A stretch of DNA of 64,000 bases. Origin: Whitmania pigra (taxonomy: Eukaryota > Annelida > Clitellata > Hirudinida > Haemopidae). Location: positions 2,072,501 to 2,136,500 of the forward strand of contig JAJTWR010000329.1 of assembly GCA_021613335.1 (NCBI GenBank), read 5' to 3'. The position numbers and the translations under genes are program-made. Positions within the stretch are counted from its first letter, which is position 1. Each line of letters starts with the position of its first letter. Positions 45,201 to 59,900 of this stretch are shown piece after piece. Under the pieces are notes generated by a model, which worked only from the letters and a program-made list of their open reading frames with translations, searched no databases and was not told the DNA's origin.

Positions 45201-46384
45201 TTGTGAATGAATTCATGCAAATCGAATCACTTGAACATTTAGAAATATTTGAGCAGTCAGACTGCCCATTAGATGTTCCTAAAAACTTAAAGCTTACAAT
45301 TACAAGTCGTAATTATACCTGTACTTGAATACTTTCGGGCTTCTCCTTTTGTCTCTCGGATTGTGGAAAGACGGGCACGCATAGCCCTGTCTGCAAAGCC
45401 TGTGAGGTCTGTGACACTGTTCTGTTTTGTAATTTATCAGCACGTAATGCGGATCTAAACGTGGAATAAAAAAATTATTTTAATTTCAAATTTAGTTGAT
45501 TTTAAAGCAATAGCTTGAAAGTCAAATAGGCCTCTTCACATAAGAAACTCACCATTCCAATTTGGGTCCTCATTGTACTGAATGTCTTTCTCCAGGTGTG
45601 CAGCTAAAAGATTACAAGACATATCAGAGCTGATGGTATTTTCTTCGTTTGCATCAAACACTGGCATCCTCAGGTCATCAGGTCCATGGGCATAAGCACA
45701 GTGAGGTCCATTTTTGACGCAGTGACCTTTCGAGTCTGTCTCGTGGACGCACATGCACGTCTTGTAGTATCTAGGATGGTACCTTCTCTCCACATCACCA
45801 GCCACCCGATGCAAAAGAGCACATCTAAAAATGGGTTTGCCATTGAATATCTAGGTCAAATTCTGACAAAAAAAATTTTAGTAGACAAAATATAGATATA
45901 CTCTAATAAAGTATACAAAAATTAAAAAAAACATAGGTATCCAATGGGTTATTGACATTAATCAGGCAAAACAACATACTCATCACCGTAGGGGCATACC
46001 CCTGTAGTCTCGTCGTAATGAGGGCAATAAATATCGGGACTGTAATTAAAGGTTCCATCTTTTTTCTTTATTGGCCTTCGGCGCTTCTGATTGACGAAAT
46101 GCCAACTGAAACAATTGTACGGTCGGTGATGAGAGCATTTGTGTTGCAAAAAATCCGGGCACTGTTGAGTTCTAAAATCCTTCAAGTATCTGCAATATTC
46201 ATAAATCGATCAGTATAAATGAGGTCGTCGCTGTCAGCTAAACTTTAATAAACGATCAACGATAACAAGGCGAAGTGAACTCAAATTAAAAATTAAGTCG
46301 TTTCAGCTAAAAGAATTCATGAATCAAAGCGAACAAAGAACTTTACGTGAAGTGGGAAGCCTTCTCTGCTATCTCTCCGGGCAT
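42294..46384 (-). CDS. unk: unkempt, CCCH zinc-finger RNA-binding protein
   Basis: Translational regulator that binds UAG-containing mRNA through tandem CCCH fingers. Fourteen exons: 46347-46384, 45980-46189, 45553-45824, 45319-45454, 44979-45096, 44630-44714, 44291-44472, 43902-44042, 43631-43805, 43256-43366, 43006-43190, 42713-42916, 42528-42623, 42294-42437. They sum to 2,097 bp, 698 residues, with every phase consistent. Marks of the family: YLKDFRTQQCPDFLQHKC, HRPYNCFSWHFVNQKRRR, DGTFNYSPDIYC, RRYHPRYYKTCMC, CPNVKRGDEWGDP, HTRTEQQFHPEIYKSSKC, CPRGQFCAFAH, then a Ser/Pro-rich region with DTVESVI and a C-terminal coiled coil (MVGELRKEVDDLKNRNKVL). Vertebrate UNK ends in a RING-like domain; none is visible here. 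Intron 8 uses a GC donor (CAG|GCAAGT). Exon 5 is duplicated at 11841-11958. Confidence 0.96.
43375..43495. repeat. 28-bp minisatellite in an unkempt intron
   Basis: About four tandem copies of a 28-bp unit containing TCAAACTATGGTTAATTGTG, lying just upstream (in the sense of the gene) of unkempt exon 10. The later copies are more diverged. Confidence 0.85.
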
Positions 46385-47054
46385 TTTGGGTCACGTGATG
46401 TTGTTTATCGACAAAAAAGCTCGAAAGTCCATTTTCATACCTTTTTTCTACCTTTATTGTCTGCTGGGAGTTATTGACAATTGTATAAACTTTTTAGAAA
46501 ACTAAACTAATATTTACTTATGCAAACGAATTAATAATTTAATAATGATTAACATGTATCCATCAATGAAGCTGCAAATCATGAAGGTATCGTTTGTAGA
46601 TAATCTATTGATAAATGTAATTGTAAACACAATTTTTATTTATAGCCAATGCAAATTATTACTCACACAAAAAATATGTCGTAAAAATTTATATTTCGTG
46701 CTGAAAAATGTATTAATGCATTATTGGCCACTAACTGAATAAATTGCTTTTATAGATCATTCATTTTATGCACCGAAATGCATTTGAAGACTGATGCCTG
46801 TTCTAGTAAATAGTCTGCATCTGCTAAATCATATCGTCAGCTGGGAATGAGTTTTATATATAATTATTTAAGCAGTACACAGAAATGCTACATGTATGCA
46901 GTTTGAAAATTTGTTTTTGCAATAAAATATTTTATTATTTGTGTTAAATTGCATTTATTTGTCCAAAAAACGCGCCCCTATGATAAGTGAACAGCTGTAA
47001 ACATTTGTTCGGCATGTTTACTAATGAAACGCTATAGGATTTCGGGAGCGAATA
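46385..47054. other. bidirectional intergenic region between unkempt and protein C10
   Basis: About 670 bp separates the two divergent start codons, so the promoters of both genes should be here. No TATA box is evident near either start. Confidence 0.45.
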
Positions 47055-47548
47055 ATGGAACAGCCAGATATGGATACGTTTTCTCTCGAATCAGCGAAGG
47101 GTTAATTTATTATTTAAGGTTTAGCTAATTCGGGTTGACAAAGTGCTTTGTTATTTGTTCTAGCTGCTTTAGAAGACATCTTGTTTGCTTTCACGAGCAC
47201 CGAGAATGAGCAGAAGATGAAAGTAGCTCAGGATAACGCGGGCAACGATTTGTTAATGATGATGCAGCTTGTATTTCCAGTGGCTGTTCAAATCCAAACT
47301 GAAGTGATACCAAAATATGGTTTCACGGAAGATGGAAACGGTAAAATGCCATCATTTTCTGATTGAGGCTTGGTCATTGCATCAGTTGTTGTACTTATTT
47401 GTCAGGTATTGTGCAGTTCACAAAGTTGATCAAAAAGTACGAAAAACAAAGTGAAACCATAAGAAAGCTTAATGCAGAACTGAAGAGCATCGTAATGCCC
47501 ATATGCAGGGCCAGTGAACATGGAGACTCTTTGAAGATCGACTCGTGA
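47055..47548 (+). CDS. C12orf57: protein C10 (C12orf57/Grcc10 family)
   Basis: Three exons, 47055-47100, 47164-47340, 47406-47548, 121 residues with consistent phases (human C10 is 126). Conserved features: LESAKAALEDILFAF, the block DNAGNDLLMMMQLVFPVAVQ, VIPKYGF, and a C-terminal helix (FTKLIKKYEKQSETIRKLN). It is a small, all-helical conserved animal protein needed for brain development in mammals; the molecular role is poorly known. Start at the first ATG. Confidence 0.88.
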
Positions 47549-50500
47549 TTGCTATTAAATTCCGATCAAAATATAAACTTAGATGTTTAAAATTATCTCA
47601 TTTTTCAAAGCTCGTTTTTTCCACTCAGTCTTCAGAGAGTCGATCCGTAATAGGATCGCGTTTTTAGAGTATGTTTTTGTCGATAGGAACTGACATAATA
47701 TTGGAATTAGGATAAATTGATTGCACTTACGAGTCAAATATGTTTTAGGATAATTTAGATATGGTGATGTGCAGTTTTGAAATGAGCAAATCCAAGTATG
47801 ACATTGCACTGAAAATTAGACGTTATTTATTTCCTCATTATTAGTTCTCTTTTCCTCTAATAACTAATCATCGATCTCCCTGATCGTTCAACAACTTTCC
47901 TATGCTTCCACCATAATGGAATACTCGCATTGAAACGTGTTTTTTAATGCAATTAACGCTTTGGTAATTAAGAAAAGAGTAGTTTTGAGATTGAAAAATA
48001 TTCGAATGATCTCAGAACAATTTTCTTAAATTGAAATTATTTTGAAATCCGGAATGCCTGCTTAATTTTTGCAATGTTCTTTTTCTGATTCCCCGTTCGA
48101 TCAAATTGATCAAAGGCTCGTCTAACCATAACGTTTGTGGTGGTCTTCAATAAATGAGGGAATTTTCAAAGTTTTTTGTTTGATTTTTTTTTATTTTTGA
48201 TTTACGGATGATCCGACGCGGCGGATGTTTGTTTGTTGTGCTTCGTTTGATCCGACAAACATCGAGTGGATGCTCGACGATACGAGATGCAGTATTTGCC
48301 AGCCGAAGCCAGTCATCAATTTCTGCTGTTGGTCCACGTGCAAGTAATCGCCAAGTGATGGATCTGCGCGAGAATTAAACACAAAATTGATGCTCAAGTG
48401 ATTGTTGAAGGCCTCGAATGTCATTCACATGCAATTTGCAAAGTGGAAGGTGGCCGCAGTCATCATTCTCACCGCATTAGGCGAAGAAGTCGAATGTTGA
48501 ACTATCGAGTTTTTTTTATGAATCAGCAACATTTTCAACCGAAAACGTCCAATGCCCAAATGCTGAATAGTGTGATATGAGACTTTCTTGAATGTTGAGC
48601 TTCATTCGATGGCAACACCATCCACAATTCATCGTGATGTTTATCTAATATATCTAATGCTGTTGATATCGCTTACTCCTATTATTATTACTACTGCCAA
48701 TGTCTGTTTGTTTTAATTGATAAAATGTCTCGAACCAGTCGGAGGATCTTAAATTGTTGTTTCGCAAAAAAAAGTATAAAATTTGACCAATAACCTTTAC
48801 CCAAATGAGAGACGAAACAATTTCTAAAATTGCATTGATTCCAAAAGATTTTGCCGAATCAACGCCGTCAACTGTTTGCTCGACTGGATTGAAGATTCAC
48901 AAGTATGTGATATCCTTTCCATAAAAGATCGTGTGTGTTGTTAGCGACACCGGTTCGGGGAGATATTCCAATAAATTACGATTAAGTAATTTTGATTCCC
49001 TCGTCATGGTGACCAATAGACATTATTTAATTATACATTATTCCGTGGAGACAAAAAAAAAACCAACGCCGACATCGAATGACGGGCGACTCCATTACAT
49101 TTAATCCATCTAATCTCCAGCACGTGGAAGCTGTCGGAAGGCATTTTCCAGCACATCACGTACAGCCTCTGTACACCGAAGTTTATCGATCCAGACTGCA
49201 AGGAAGCCTTTGCGTAAGATTCCCTCACTTGAGTTCATTTAAAATGCTCGAGAAGAAATTTTCATCAACATATTCCGTTCCAATGGCTGCAGCAGATTTC
49301 TAAGGCAGTTAAGTAGAAAATAAGACGACTCGCTTTACTTAACGTTTAAATTAATTCGATCATTGTCTGTCTAGACATTTTTCCAACCACGAGATAAAGT
49401 TAAAACCATTTCCATCACACGGCTTCTGCCTATCTGCTTGACGTTTATCACCTGCGTCTGATGTGCACCCGTGCGAACTGCATCTGCTTTCGGGACATGC
49501 AGGTCAAGGCCATTTCTGGAAGTTTTTACCAGAAATTTATTTCATCTTTCTCTCAAGCAATCAAAAAGCGAACAAATTCATTAGAATCATCACAAGCTGG
49601 ACTCGGCAATGATAAAGCACACGAGCTAAGCACCGTGTGATAAATTTATTCTTTTCAATGGCATAATTGTCTTTCTCCTTAGCGCGAAATACTGGTTCCA
49701 AAGAAGGGGGAGTGTGTTGTTTTCGCTTTAAAATCTATTTTTCAGCCCGCCTGTAAATACAAACAATTCAAAAGCTGTTTTGTCGCGGCGTTCGTTCTGC
49801 TGTTAAGAATGGGGCTTCTAAAATCCTGTTTGCGCTAGATATCTCGACTCAGAAATATCAGAGGTGTGTATAAATACGACTCTGAACTGGAGCCTCGTCT
49901 AATTCCAGTCAGACTCCAAGTTGTATCTCGAGTTTGTATTAAGACTTTCCGGTTAACTTATTCGGGCAGCTTTCGATTGTTTGTGAGTCGACGGGTTTAT
50001 TTCAATCGAGTAACACTTCTCGTTGTTGCTGACGTTCTGCATCACATTACCGGTTGATAACCTGGAGAAAGTCACATATTTGGTGAAAGTTTGTTTAGCT
50101 TTTTTGTTATTGGAAACAACTAATGCCGCCATGCGCAGTTGCACCTCTGTCTTTGAGAAATAAATCACTTGTCAACGATAATAAACGGTGCGCTGAAGAA
50201 TGCATGAATGAATAGTAATTGTTGAGGGAGTTGAATGTATGCAGAGTTTCACTACTAACAATCTACTTTCTTCCTGTTGTGAACTCTAAATTATGTCGTG
50301 ATGCTAATTGCAATGCGTTACTTTATTAAGCGATTATTAAATTTGTCAAATAACAATCATTTTGATAGAAATTTGCCACAGGAGCTAAATGATAAGAAAT
50401 GCAATTCTGGTGAAGTCATTAATAGTCGCAATTATTAAGCATTTCTTATGATGGGTGTAGCTGAGCTAAGAAGTTACTTGGCTAGCAGCCAAAATTGTAA

Positions 50501-50950
50501 GCACTGAATCATTAAATTATGAGAATGCCAAATCACCATCAACAGCAATTTACTTAGAGGCACTTAATTTGCTCATTTTATGCTTGCATTTCTTTTTACT
50601 AAAGTTTGTTGGAAATAATTACTTTTTGATGTCAAATGGAATAATATATTGTGCTGTTGAAATTTCTTAATTTAATGTCTCATTAAAGTTATTTTGCTTC
50701 TGACTTACATTAATTGGGGTATAAAATTGATAAAAATGATTTGCTGGTGTTACTGTTAATTAGGTTGTTGATGTTGATGGTCTATTAAATTGTAATTGTT
50801 TTATCTTTAAAAGTATGATACAATAAATGTAACAGGCAAGAAAACCACTTCATAACACACAACAACTTGACATAAAATTATTTTTAAAATAATAAATAAA
50901 CTGTAAATCAAAATCGTGGCTCTCTTTCAGATATTTCCCGGTTTTTTTAA
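47549..50950. other. 3.4-kb intergenic and promoter region upstream of the K-Cl cotransporter
   Basis: No coding exon I can support. A GC-richer segment at 48190-48600 has an open frame on the minus strand (containing DPSLGDYLHVDQQQKLMTGF), and 49079-49300 has one on the plus strand. Neither has clear splice or family support. A TATA-type promoter candidate lies near 49869. Confidence 0.5.
49867..49915 (+). promoter_or_regulatory. candidate TATA plus initiator core promoter
   Basis: TATAAATA at 49869-49876, with an initiator-like CAGTCAGACT at 49906-49915, about 31-37 bp downstream, a normal distance. It could drive a 5' UTR exon of the K-Cl cotransporter, whose ATG is about 1.1 kb further on. 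Confidence 0.4.
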
Positions 50951-53900
50951 ATGGCGTCCAATCCGCAAATCGTGGAGACTCCGAGCAGGAAAGGGAGATT
51001 TGGAATGGCATCCAGTCCCCAAGTCGTGGAGACTCCGAGCAAGAAAGGGAGATTCGTCGTGCAGTTCCGCAAGGAACACAACAGTTAGAATGTCTTTGAG
51101 ATTCTGAGAGTTAAGTGCAGAGTAATGTTTTGAGAAAGTGCATTGGCAATTGAAAATTTCATGAGCTTGCATTAAGATGGAAGGATAGATAAATATGGAT
51201 TGAATATAATGATTAAATTGAAGAAGTTACAGACAGTACCGAAGACAAATTCGATGAAAATTCAGAACTGCCTGAGAAGAGCAGACGGTTAGAGGGCACC
51301 ACGAGCCTCTACCTGTACGATGTAAGTTAGGATTCCTTCCCATCCATTTTCTTCTTAAACAATCTATTATAAAGAGTCGACAGCCAAGAGATTAAGCATC
51401 CGGTTGTCGGAAATTACTCTCGGTAATTAAATTTCAACTCGAACCAAGTGTTTGGCTATGCATGCGTTGGTAATTAATTAATCGATTAACTAATTTTGTG
51501 TTGTTAAACTATTCCTTAATTATTCTTTCTCCTCAGGAGGACATGAAGAGCATGCCTCGGACTGCAACCTTCCTCGACTCCTTCAAATTCCACCTCGACT
51601 CGTTGGGCACCTACCCCTCCGAGAGGTCGGAAAAGAGGGCAGCGCTGCTTTCCCACGTTAGTTTTACTTATTACAAACTTACGGTTGTTAAGTATTTATA
51701 ATGTTAATATATATTAATAATTATATTATTTTGTATTGTTTTATATTTGTCGTCGCAAATGAAAAGTGCTTCTAAGTTGAATGTACGGATGAGTTACATT
51801 TTGTGGCTTCTTGAGAATGTATCTTTTGTAGTTTCATAGTTCATATTGTGGTTATGGTAGAAATGACAATGTCCGATGACCTCGTTGTTTTATTAAATTA
51901 TCATTTCTAAAATGGTTTCATGATGATGATGATGATGATGATTGTTATTGTTATTGTTGTTATTATTATTATTATTATTATTTTAATAATAGGGCTCATA
52001 AGATGATTTCATCCGGGTGTTTTTAATGTTGATGAAGAATGTGTATGCAAGATTATTTTCATTAATTAATTCATCTGATTTATTACTAATTAGCACTTAT
52101 TGTTTCTACATTTGTATTATTAAAAATGTTAGTGTTTATTCATGTGAGCTTCATGGGAAGGTATTGATCCTGCACCTTTACGACTTTGCATGTCTGCGAC
52201 TCACCTTTATATTTGCAAATGAATTTGTGCACTTGCATACATTGGACATCCAATCAATTCATCCTGTTCCAAAACGTAAAGCAATAAAATATTAAAAATA
52301 CAATAAAATACATTTATAAATAAAATGCAACAAAATGCATTTATTTTGCATTGTTTTAGAAAACACAGTAGTCCTATAAATCCATCCTAATTGTAGCCTA
52401 ATTGTACTTAATTGTAAAAAATCCATACTAATTGTGGCAAATTATTACAAGTTAGGCATAAATGAACAATGAAACCAAAAAAATTTGATCAATATTCACA
52501 GAAAGCAAAGTTGGGGACAGTTTTGGGGGTGTTCCTACCGACCATCCAGCACATCATGGGCCTGTTGATGTTCATCAGACATTCGTGGATCGTCGGGCAC
52601 TGTGGTCTCATCGAGTGCCTTCTCATGGTGTCCCTGTGCTGCCTCACTGTCAGTTGTTGATCGTGTTTCTTGGTTTTCCTCCTCAAGTTTTGTTTATACC
52701 TTTACATCTTTATCTTTATCTTTATCTTTATCTTTGTATTTTTATTTTATTTTTTTTGAGTTTTTTTTGAGTGCATTGGTTATCTAAACATTATGCAAAG
52801 GCACTTTTTTTTATCGATGTACTATTTGTTTAGCTTTCCAAACCCTAAGATGTCAGTGCATTCTAAAATGTTAATGATATTGAAATGTTGTTGATTTTTA
52901 TGGGGAGGTGGGGTCGAAAGAGCTGCAGCGAGTGATGGATGTGTGGAGGAGATGATGCACTTGTAAACAATTAAAAGTTTCATCGCAACAACATTATGCC
53001 CTGGAATAAAAGAGAAATTGAAAATGCTTCGTACAATGTCGAACATTCACTTCATCGTACACCTGCCATAAATTTCAAGTGCAGCCATTAAGTTGTAAAA
53101 TATTTCTTTCAGACATTCTTCACCGTCATCTCGGTGAGTGCCATCACGACGAACGGAATTTTACAAGGTATTTTCATCCTTCAGGAGTTTTTGTTTTCGC
53201 TCGTCGAAGGATGATTTCTTGCTGCGCATTTTCGAGAAATCCTTTCATCGCACCTCGAGTGAATCATTACTTAGTTTAAAGAATTAATTATTTAAAAAAA
53301 ATTAATCTGTTTTATTTTCCCATTCTCAACCTCCTCGATATCTTCATTTAATCCCTTTCAGCTGGCGGTTCGTATTACGTGCTGTCCAGAAACCTGGGTC
53401 CCGAGTGCGGGGGTTCGATCGGGATTTGTTTCTACCTGGCCAACACCTTCGCCACCTGCTTGTACCTCCTCGGATCCATCGAACTCTTCCTGGTGAGAGC
53501 GTTTGTTTATTCTGTCTGGAGAAATGTATCAAACTATGAAATTCGTACTCGTTTGCCTTTAGTCTGCGCTCTCGTTTCAGTGAATAAGATCGATGATATT
53601 CAACTATGGCCGATTGTCGAGCTCTGACGTTTAAAAATGTTCGATTGTTTGGTTCAACTTGCTGTTGATATTATTGATGGCCTTTAAATATTAGTCACAA
53701 GGTTCTATTTGAAATAGCCTGTTGTCTCTGGCACTAATGCTTTCCAATGTGAGCAGATGTTTGAGCGGTTTAAAAGTTTTTCAGCGCTCCATTTAGATTC
53801 AGTTTTATTCTGTTTTATTTTGCTCTGCCGTTAACATGCACTTGTCGCACAATACTTTGACATTCTCCCAGGCAAACACTAAATGAGCAGATTTTGACAC

Positions 53901-56900
53901 GACGGTTATGATTATGACAATGGTGATGATAATGGTAGCCATTGATCAGCCGTGACCAGGTTATTGTCACTAAACCAGGTGTACATGGTGCCGCAGTGGG
54001 CAATTTTCGGGGACATCCACCACGACCCGTGGAACAACTACCGCATCTATGGCACGTGCCTCCTCTTCCTTCTGACCGTCGTCGTAGCCCTGGGTGTCAA
54101 AATCGTTCAGTTGTTTGCTCCTATCTCTCTCCTCTGCGTCATCATCTCCATCTTGAGCATCGTGGTTGGGGCTTTCATGTCCCATCCTAACTACAGAGAC
54201 ACCAAGTGAGCATTTTGGATGTATGTTGCAACTGTCCAAGGCTTTAAAAGGCCCACATGGAATTCACGTGTAAGGAGAAAATGATGAAATTGCCATTCCT
54301 GATATCACTATCATTATTAGTATCATTGTCATCATCATTACCTTTATCATCATCATCATCATACTTTATCATACCATATTATTATAACAATAATTAGAGC
54401 ACTGCTATTAATCTTGTAATTTATGATAATGTGGAATAATTTATCTGTCGTCAATTTTTGTTTCGCGGCTTCGCTTGGCAGCATCGATTTGTGGTTTTAT
54501 TGGCTCGGCACCATCGACAGTGTCGGATCGTTGCGGTGGCCGTGAATCATAATTATTCTTAGTGCATTATTATCATAATTTATTATCGTTTCACTTTTAA
54601 TCTCCTCAGGGTGTGCTTGCTTGGTGAGAAATTGTACATTAATCCACTGTCCAAATCGCACGGCCACTCCAACTTCTCGGACGACTGGTGCTCGAAGAAT
54701 GAAACCTCGTTTCTCCATCACAAGTGAGCTTTACCAGTGTTGATTCTGGATGTACAATCTGTCTGTTTGAACATAAAATTTAAACAAATGGATGTCTGAG
54801 GTTATTGCAAATGTTGTTGCCTAGATGTAAGATTTGTTGTGGAACCAGTTTTAACGAATGAAGTTTGAACCACGCAAAGGTGGCCCATTAGCAGGTCGAA
54901 CATTTTAATGACAAGATCGAACATTATCTCAAATCGAGTTCATTTTTTTTTAGTTTTGTAATTTTTTCTGGATTCTCAATAGTTGAAATGAAAACATAAT
55001 TACTGACATCATCATCGTCATCATCAACAATGTCAGAAAAACTAACCTTCACCTTTAGCTGGTGCTCGACCGAAAATGGTACGACAACATGCGATCCCTA
55101 CTTTCTCAATTCAGAAGTCCACTTCATCCCAGCCATTCCAGGATTAACGAGTGGAATCATCAAAGGTGGGACAATTTGCTGCTGTTTCTATATTGTTTGT
55201 TATTGGTGTTGTTATTATTATTACTATTGTTATTATTATTGTTTTATATATTTTTAATGATTAAAATTATTAATATTTGTAAGAGCAAAAGTTTCTATAG
55301 CTTTAATTGATGTTTTAAATATTAAGAAATATTTTTTAGTTAAGTTTTATCTTTATTACTTCTTTAATGGTAATGGCTTTCAAAAGCACTTTCTCATTGG
55401 TAATAAGCTTTGTAACTTATAATTTGTAACATTTTGTTGTTGTTGTTGTTTGTTTTTGCGTTTGTGTTGGTGGTCCAATTGGGCCCTTCAATTACATCTT
55501 ATAAATAAAAAATAAAATAAAAAATATAGCTTGCAACTTGTAACTTATATTTGGTCAATGGTTCACATTCAACAAACATTTTTTTTCAAATTTCAATATC
55601 TACAGAAACTGATGTTAGCATCAATTTAATTGATTTGCATAAATTGATGTGCATTATTTTTATTTATTTATTTTAAATATCTTTTTGCTTTTGAACTGTA
55701 AGCAGATTGTTTTTTGATCCAATATCATCTTCTGCGTTCATCTTTTCAAGCTTATTGCATCACGTTTCCATGAATGATAGCCAGCATCATCATCAGCCAT
55801 CATTACTAACAAAATATTACCATGCAAATGCTATTTATAGATAACCTTTACTCCCACTACCTGAACGAAGGAGATGTTGCCAGGGGAATTCCAGGACAAA
55901 AGTCGAAAGGTGAAGTGACGAGCGACATGACGACCAACTTCATCATCCTCTGCGCCATTTATTTTCCTTCAGTCACAGGTTGGATTTGTAACCATTTGTA
56001 AACATTCTTCGGTTACTCGAGAATGTCATCATCAATACATCGCGTGTTCCGTACGCCCTCAAGCACTTCTCTAATGAATAATTAATGAGCCTCAATTCAA
56101 CCATCCGGTCAAAATGACACAAGATTATCGTAAATCAATATGAAGCTATTATTGTTATTAACAGAATATTAATAATTTTTTATTAATTATCATAATTTTT
56201 GTTTAAACATTACCGACGAATATATTTGGTTGCAAAGGGATTCTGACCGGGGTGAACATGTCTGGAGACTTGAGAAATCCTCAGAAATCAATTCCAAAGG
56301 GTACCATACTGGCCCAGCTGACATGTTCGTTTGTTTACTTGCTCCTAGTTTTGCTTTACGGAGCAACGATACAAGGAGAAGTCCTAAGAGACAAGTACAA
56401 GCTTTCAATTTCTTTCAATTTTTGAAATAATAATTTTTTTTCTTTCAATTTGAATCTTCATTAACTCTATGCATGCTGTTGTCTGCTTAATTATGAATAT
56501 AATTGTCTTCATATTTTTATTATACCCTTTTAAAATGAAGTCGGTGAATTTGGAAATGAATTGCATTTTGATGCATTATTAGATTTGGAGAGAGCTTGGG
56601 AGGCGAGCTGGTGTCCGCACTGTTGTGTTGGCCCAACAAGTGGGTTGTTCTCGTGGGTGCTTTCTCCTCCTCCCTCGGGGCAGGTCTTCAGTGCTTAGTC
56701 AGTGAGTGATCGATTCTCTCGACGGCCTCGTTTATTTCTTAGCTGTTTGCTTTCGTCGTCGAAAATCATCGACGAATTCTGAAGTTTAACCCGGAAATGA
56801 TTCACTTTGTTCTCCTGCGCAGGTGCTCCCAGGTTGCTGCAGGCCATCGCTCGGGACGACATAATTCCTTTCCTCTCCTTTTTTAAGACCCTCACGAAGA

Positions 56901-59900
56901 GGGGCGAGCCTTTCAGAGCCCTCGTCTTGACGTTTTTCATCGCCGAAATCGGGATGATCATCGCCAACATCGACGCTGTGGCTCCAATTATCGACGTGTG
57001 AGAAATGCCTCTTTACGTCTCTTCATTTTAAATGTTGTTTCTTTAACATCATTACAAATTATTACATTGTGATAATAATTATTATATCATTAGAAATTAT
57101 TGTTTAAAATATTTTGATTTCAGCTTCTTTCTCATGTGCTACCTTTTTGTGAACCTGATCTGCGTGTTGCAAACCATTCTCAAGCTGCCTAATTGGAGAC
57201 CCCGATTTAAGTATTACCATTGGACGCTCTCATTGGCTGGAGTTTTTCTCAACTTTGCACTGTGCATAATTGCTGGCTGGTACTACGCTCTGTCTGCCTT
57301 CATGGTCGCTGCATTTATTTTTGTCTACATTCAGTACAAAGGGTTTGTCTGATTTGGATTTACATTTAAAGAATTGTCTTTTATACACTTTGTAATGAAA
57401 ATTGTAAACATCATCAAAACATCATTTGGAGGAGAAACTTAGTTAAATTATTAATTCATCATTAATGATTTTTATAACGATGTAATTGCATTCAGAACAA
57501 TGTACTTGCAGAGGTGAGAAGGAATGGGGTGACGGCATGTCGGGGCTGTTGATGTCCTTCACCGAACGAGCGCTCCTCAGTCTCACCGACGAGACGCACT
57601 TAAAAAACTGGAGGCCGCAAATCCTCGTGCTCGACACTTTCAATCTTAACACGAACAAAAGCAGCAATCCGGACATGCTGAGCTTCATATCTCAGCTGAA
57701 GCACAGTGAGATCGAAACTTCTTTCTCTTTTATTTCTTCATTCGTTCTCCAAATGGTTTTCTTTCAGGCAGGGGTTTCAGCCTCCTGGGTTCGGTGATCG
57801 TCGGCGACCCGTTGACCACGATACAGGACGTGGAAAAGACCAAGGAGGTGAGCGAACGGACAAAGTTTAATGTCATTTTAATTTCAACTTTTATGTTGAA
57901 TGAACTTAAATTGAATGAAATTCAGCTACTGGTCGATGAAATGGCAGAGTACAAAATTAAGGGCTTCGTAAAAGTTGTCACGAGCAGCAACTTGAAAGAT
58001 GGGCTTTCTATTATGTTAGTCGGAAGGCATTTATTTTAAATATTTAATATATTTAATATTTTATTCATTTATTTTGTTCTATACTCACTGGTTTTGTTAT
58101 GTCGTTACTATTAACATTCAACTGTACTTGTTTTTAATTATTTAATTATTTTAGTTATTATAATTATTTCATCAGAAAATCATTGCTTCCTTTCAGGATC
58201 CAATGCCTGGGTTTGGGATGCATGACTCACAACACCATAATGCTACCGTGGCCAACACTAGAAAATGAAGACGCCTACCATACCTTCATCAGTTAGTTGT
58301 AATGTTTTACTTCATCGTATCTTTGAGAATGTAGCTTGCATAATTATTTAAAAAAAAACTATTCAGAATTAATGTTATTGATGTTATTATTCTTTGTTGT
58401 TGTTGTTGTTTATATTATAGTATAACTTTGTTAAAAACATGTTACACTAGATATTGCAAAACTTGTGCGAGAGAAGCATTTGGCTCTGCTGGTCCTGAAG
58501 AGTACCGACTTCCCAGACAGACTGGACAAACTGAGCGGCACCATCGACATTTGGTGGATCATCCACGACGGTGGAATGCTCATCCTTCTGTCGTTCTTGC
58601 TGAAGCAACATAAAGTCTGGAAGCGATGCAAGATTAGGATCTTCACTGTTGCTCGTATCCTTTGTGGTTCTGTCTAGCAAATGAGAAAATGTTGCTTTTT
58701 TATTTAATTAAAGTTATACTGAGGTTCTCGAGGACTTTTATAACTTTTGAGCTCATTTCATCCTCGTGTTTGTGGGGAGTTGGAAGTGTCTGGAGTTTTC
58801 GTTAACTTGATTAATGAATAATCAGATGTTGGAGACAACAGCGTCCATATAAAGCAGCAGTTGGAGTCCTATTTGTATGAAATCAGGATCGAGGCAGAAG
58901 TTTTTGTCGAAGAAATGGTGCGTTTACAATATTTGTTAAATATCGTCTGTTGAATATTAGTTGTTGAAATGATTTGTTAGATATTATTTGTTGAATATTA
59001 TTTGTTAAATATTATTTTTTGAAATGATATGTTGAATATTATTTCTTGAAATGATTTGTTTTCAATTCCTTTCAAGTTCTGAGTTTGTTTCATTGGGCTC
59101 GTTTTGTGATAGTCTTGATAGCTTCACATTTGTCGAATGATCTCTGGTCATCGTTGCAGGTGAACAGCGACATCTCGGCATACGAAGTAGAGAGGACGTT
59201 GGACATGGAATCAAGGGTCGACCTCATGAAGAGGGCCGCGGAAAAGAAGTTTCCGAGCTACGTGAGCGCAGTAGGTAGTATTTGTGTTCTTTTTGCTGCA
59301 CGTTCTTGGTATTCCTAACGATTTTTCTAATTTTAATCTTCAGTTCCAAATGTTGAGGCATGTAGAGTCTGGAAAGTCTTTTGAAAGGCATCAGAGACAG
59401 AAAGAAAAATCACCACGAGGCAATTCTTAGCAATTTAAAACATGCAGTAGTTTAGCTGTTTCCTGATAAAATTAGTTAACTATTATGCTTGAATCGGTTA
59501 ACTTGATATCCAGGGTGTTAACTGTAACTAATTAAGCATTAATTAATTCATGAAAATTGTGTTTATTCCTTTAGGTGACTCTCCCCCAATGACAAAAAGA
59601 TCTGTAAGTATGAATGAAAAGACGTTTCGAACGCGATTCTATTGGGCGTCGCATACAACATAGCTTGCAATTGTTCCAGGACATGACCTACATGAACAGG
59701 GAATACAGTGTCGGTGAGGGTCTGGTGATGAAGGACCTTTCATCAGACAACGAGTCAACCAGCAAGTCACCCATCCCCGTACATTTCACCTTTTCGGCCA
59801 AAGATGCCCAAAAGCTTCTCGCACCAAAAGAGTCAATGTTCGAAGATGTTTTTTTTATATTTCACCTTTGGGTTTTTTTTTTTCTGGCTGTATTTTTGTT

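Noticed and set aside
48191..49303. Open frames on both strands in the region before the K-Cl cotransporter
   Set aside because: No splice sites, family similarity or consistent phase; they could be chance frames in a GC-richer stretch.
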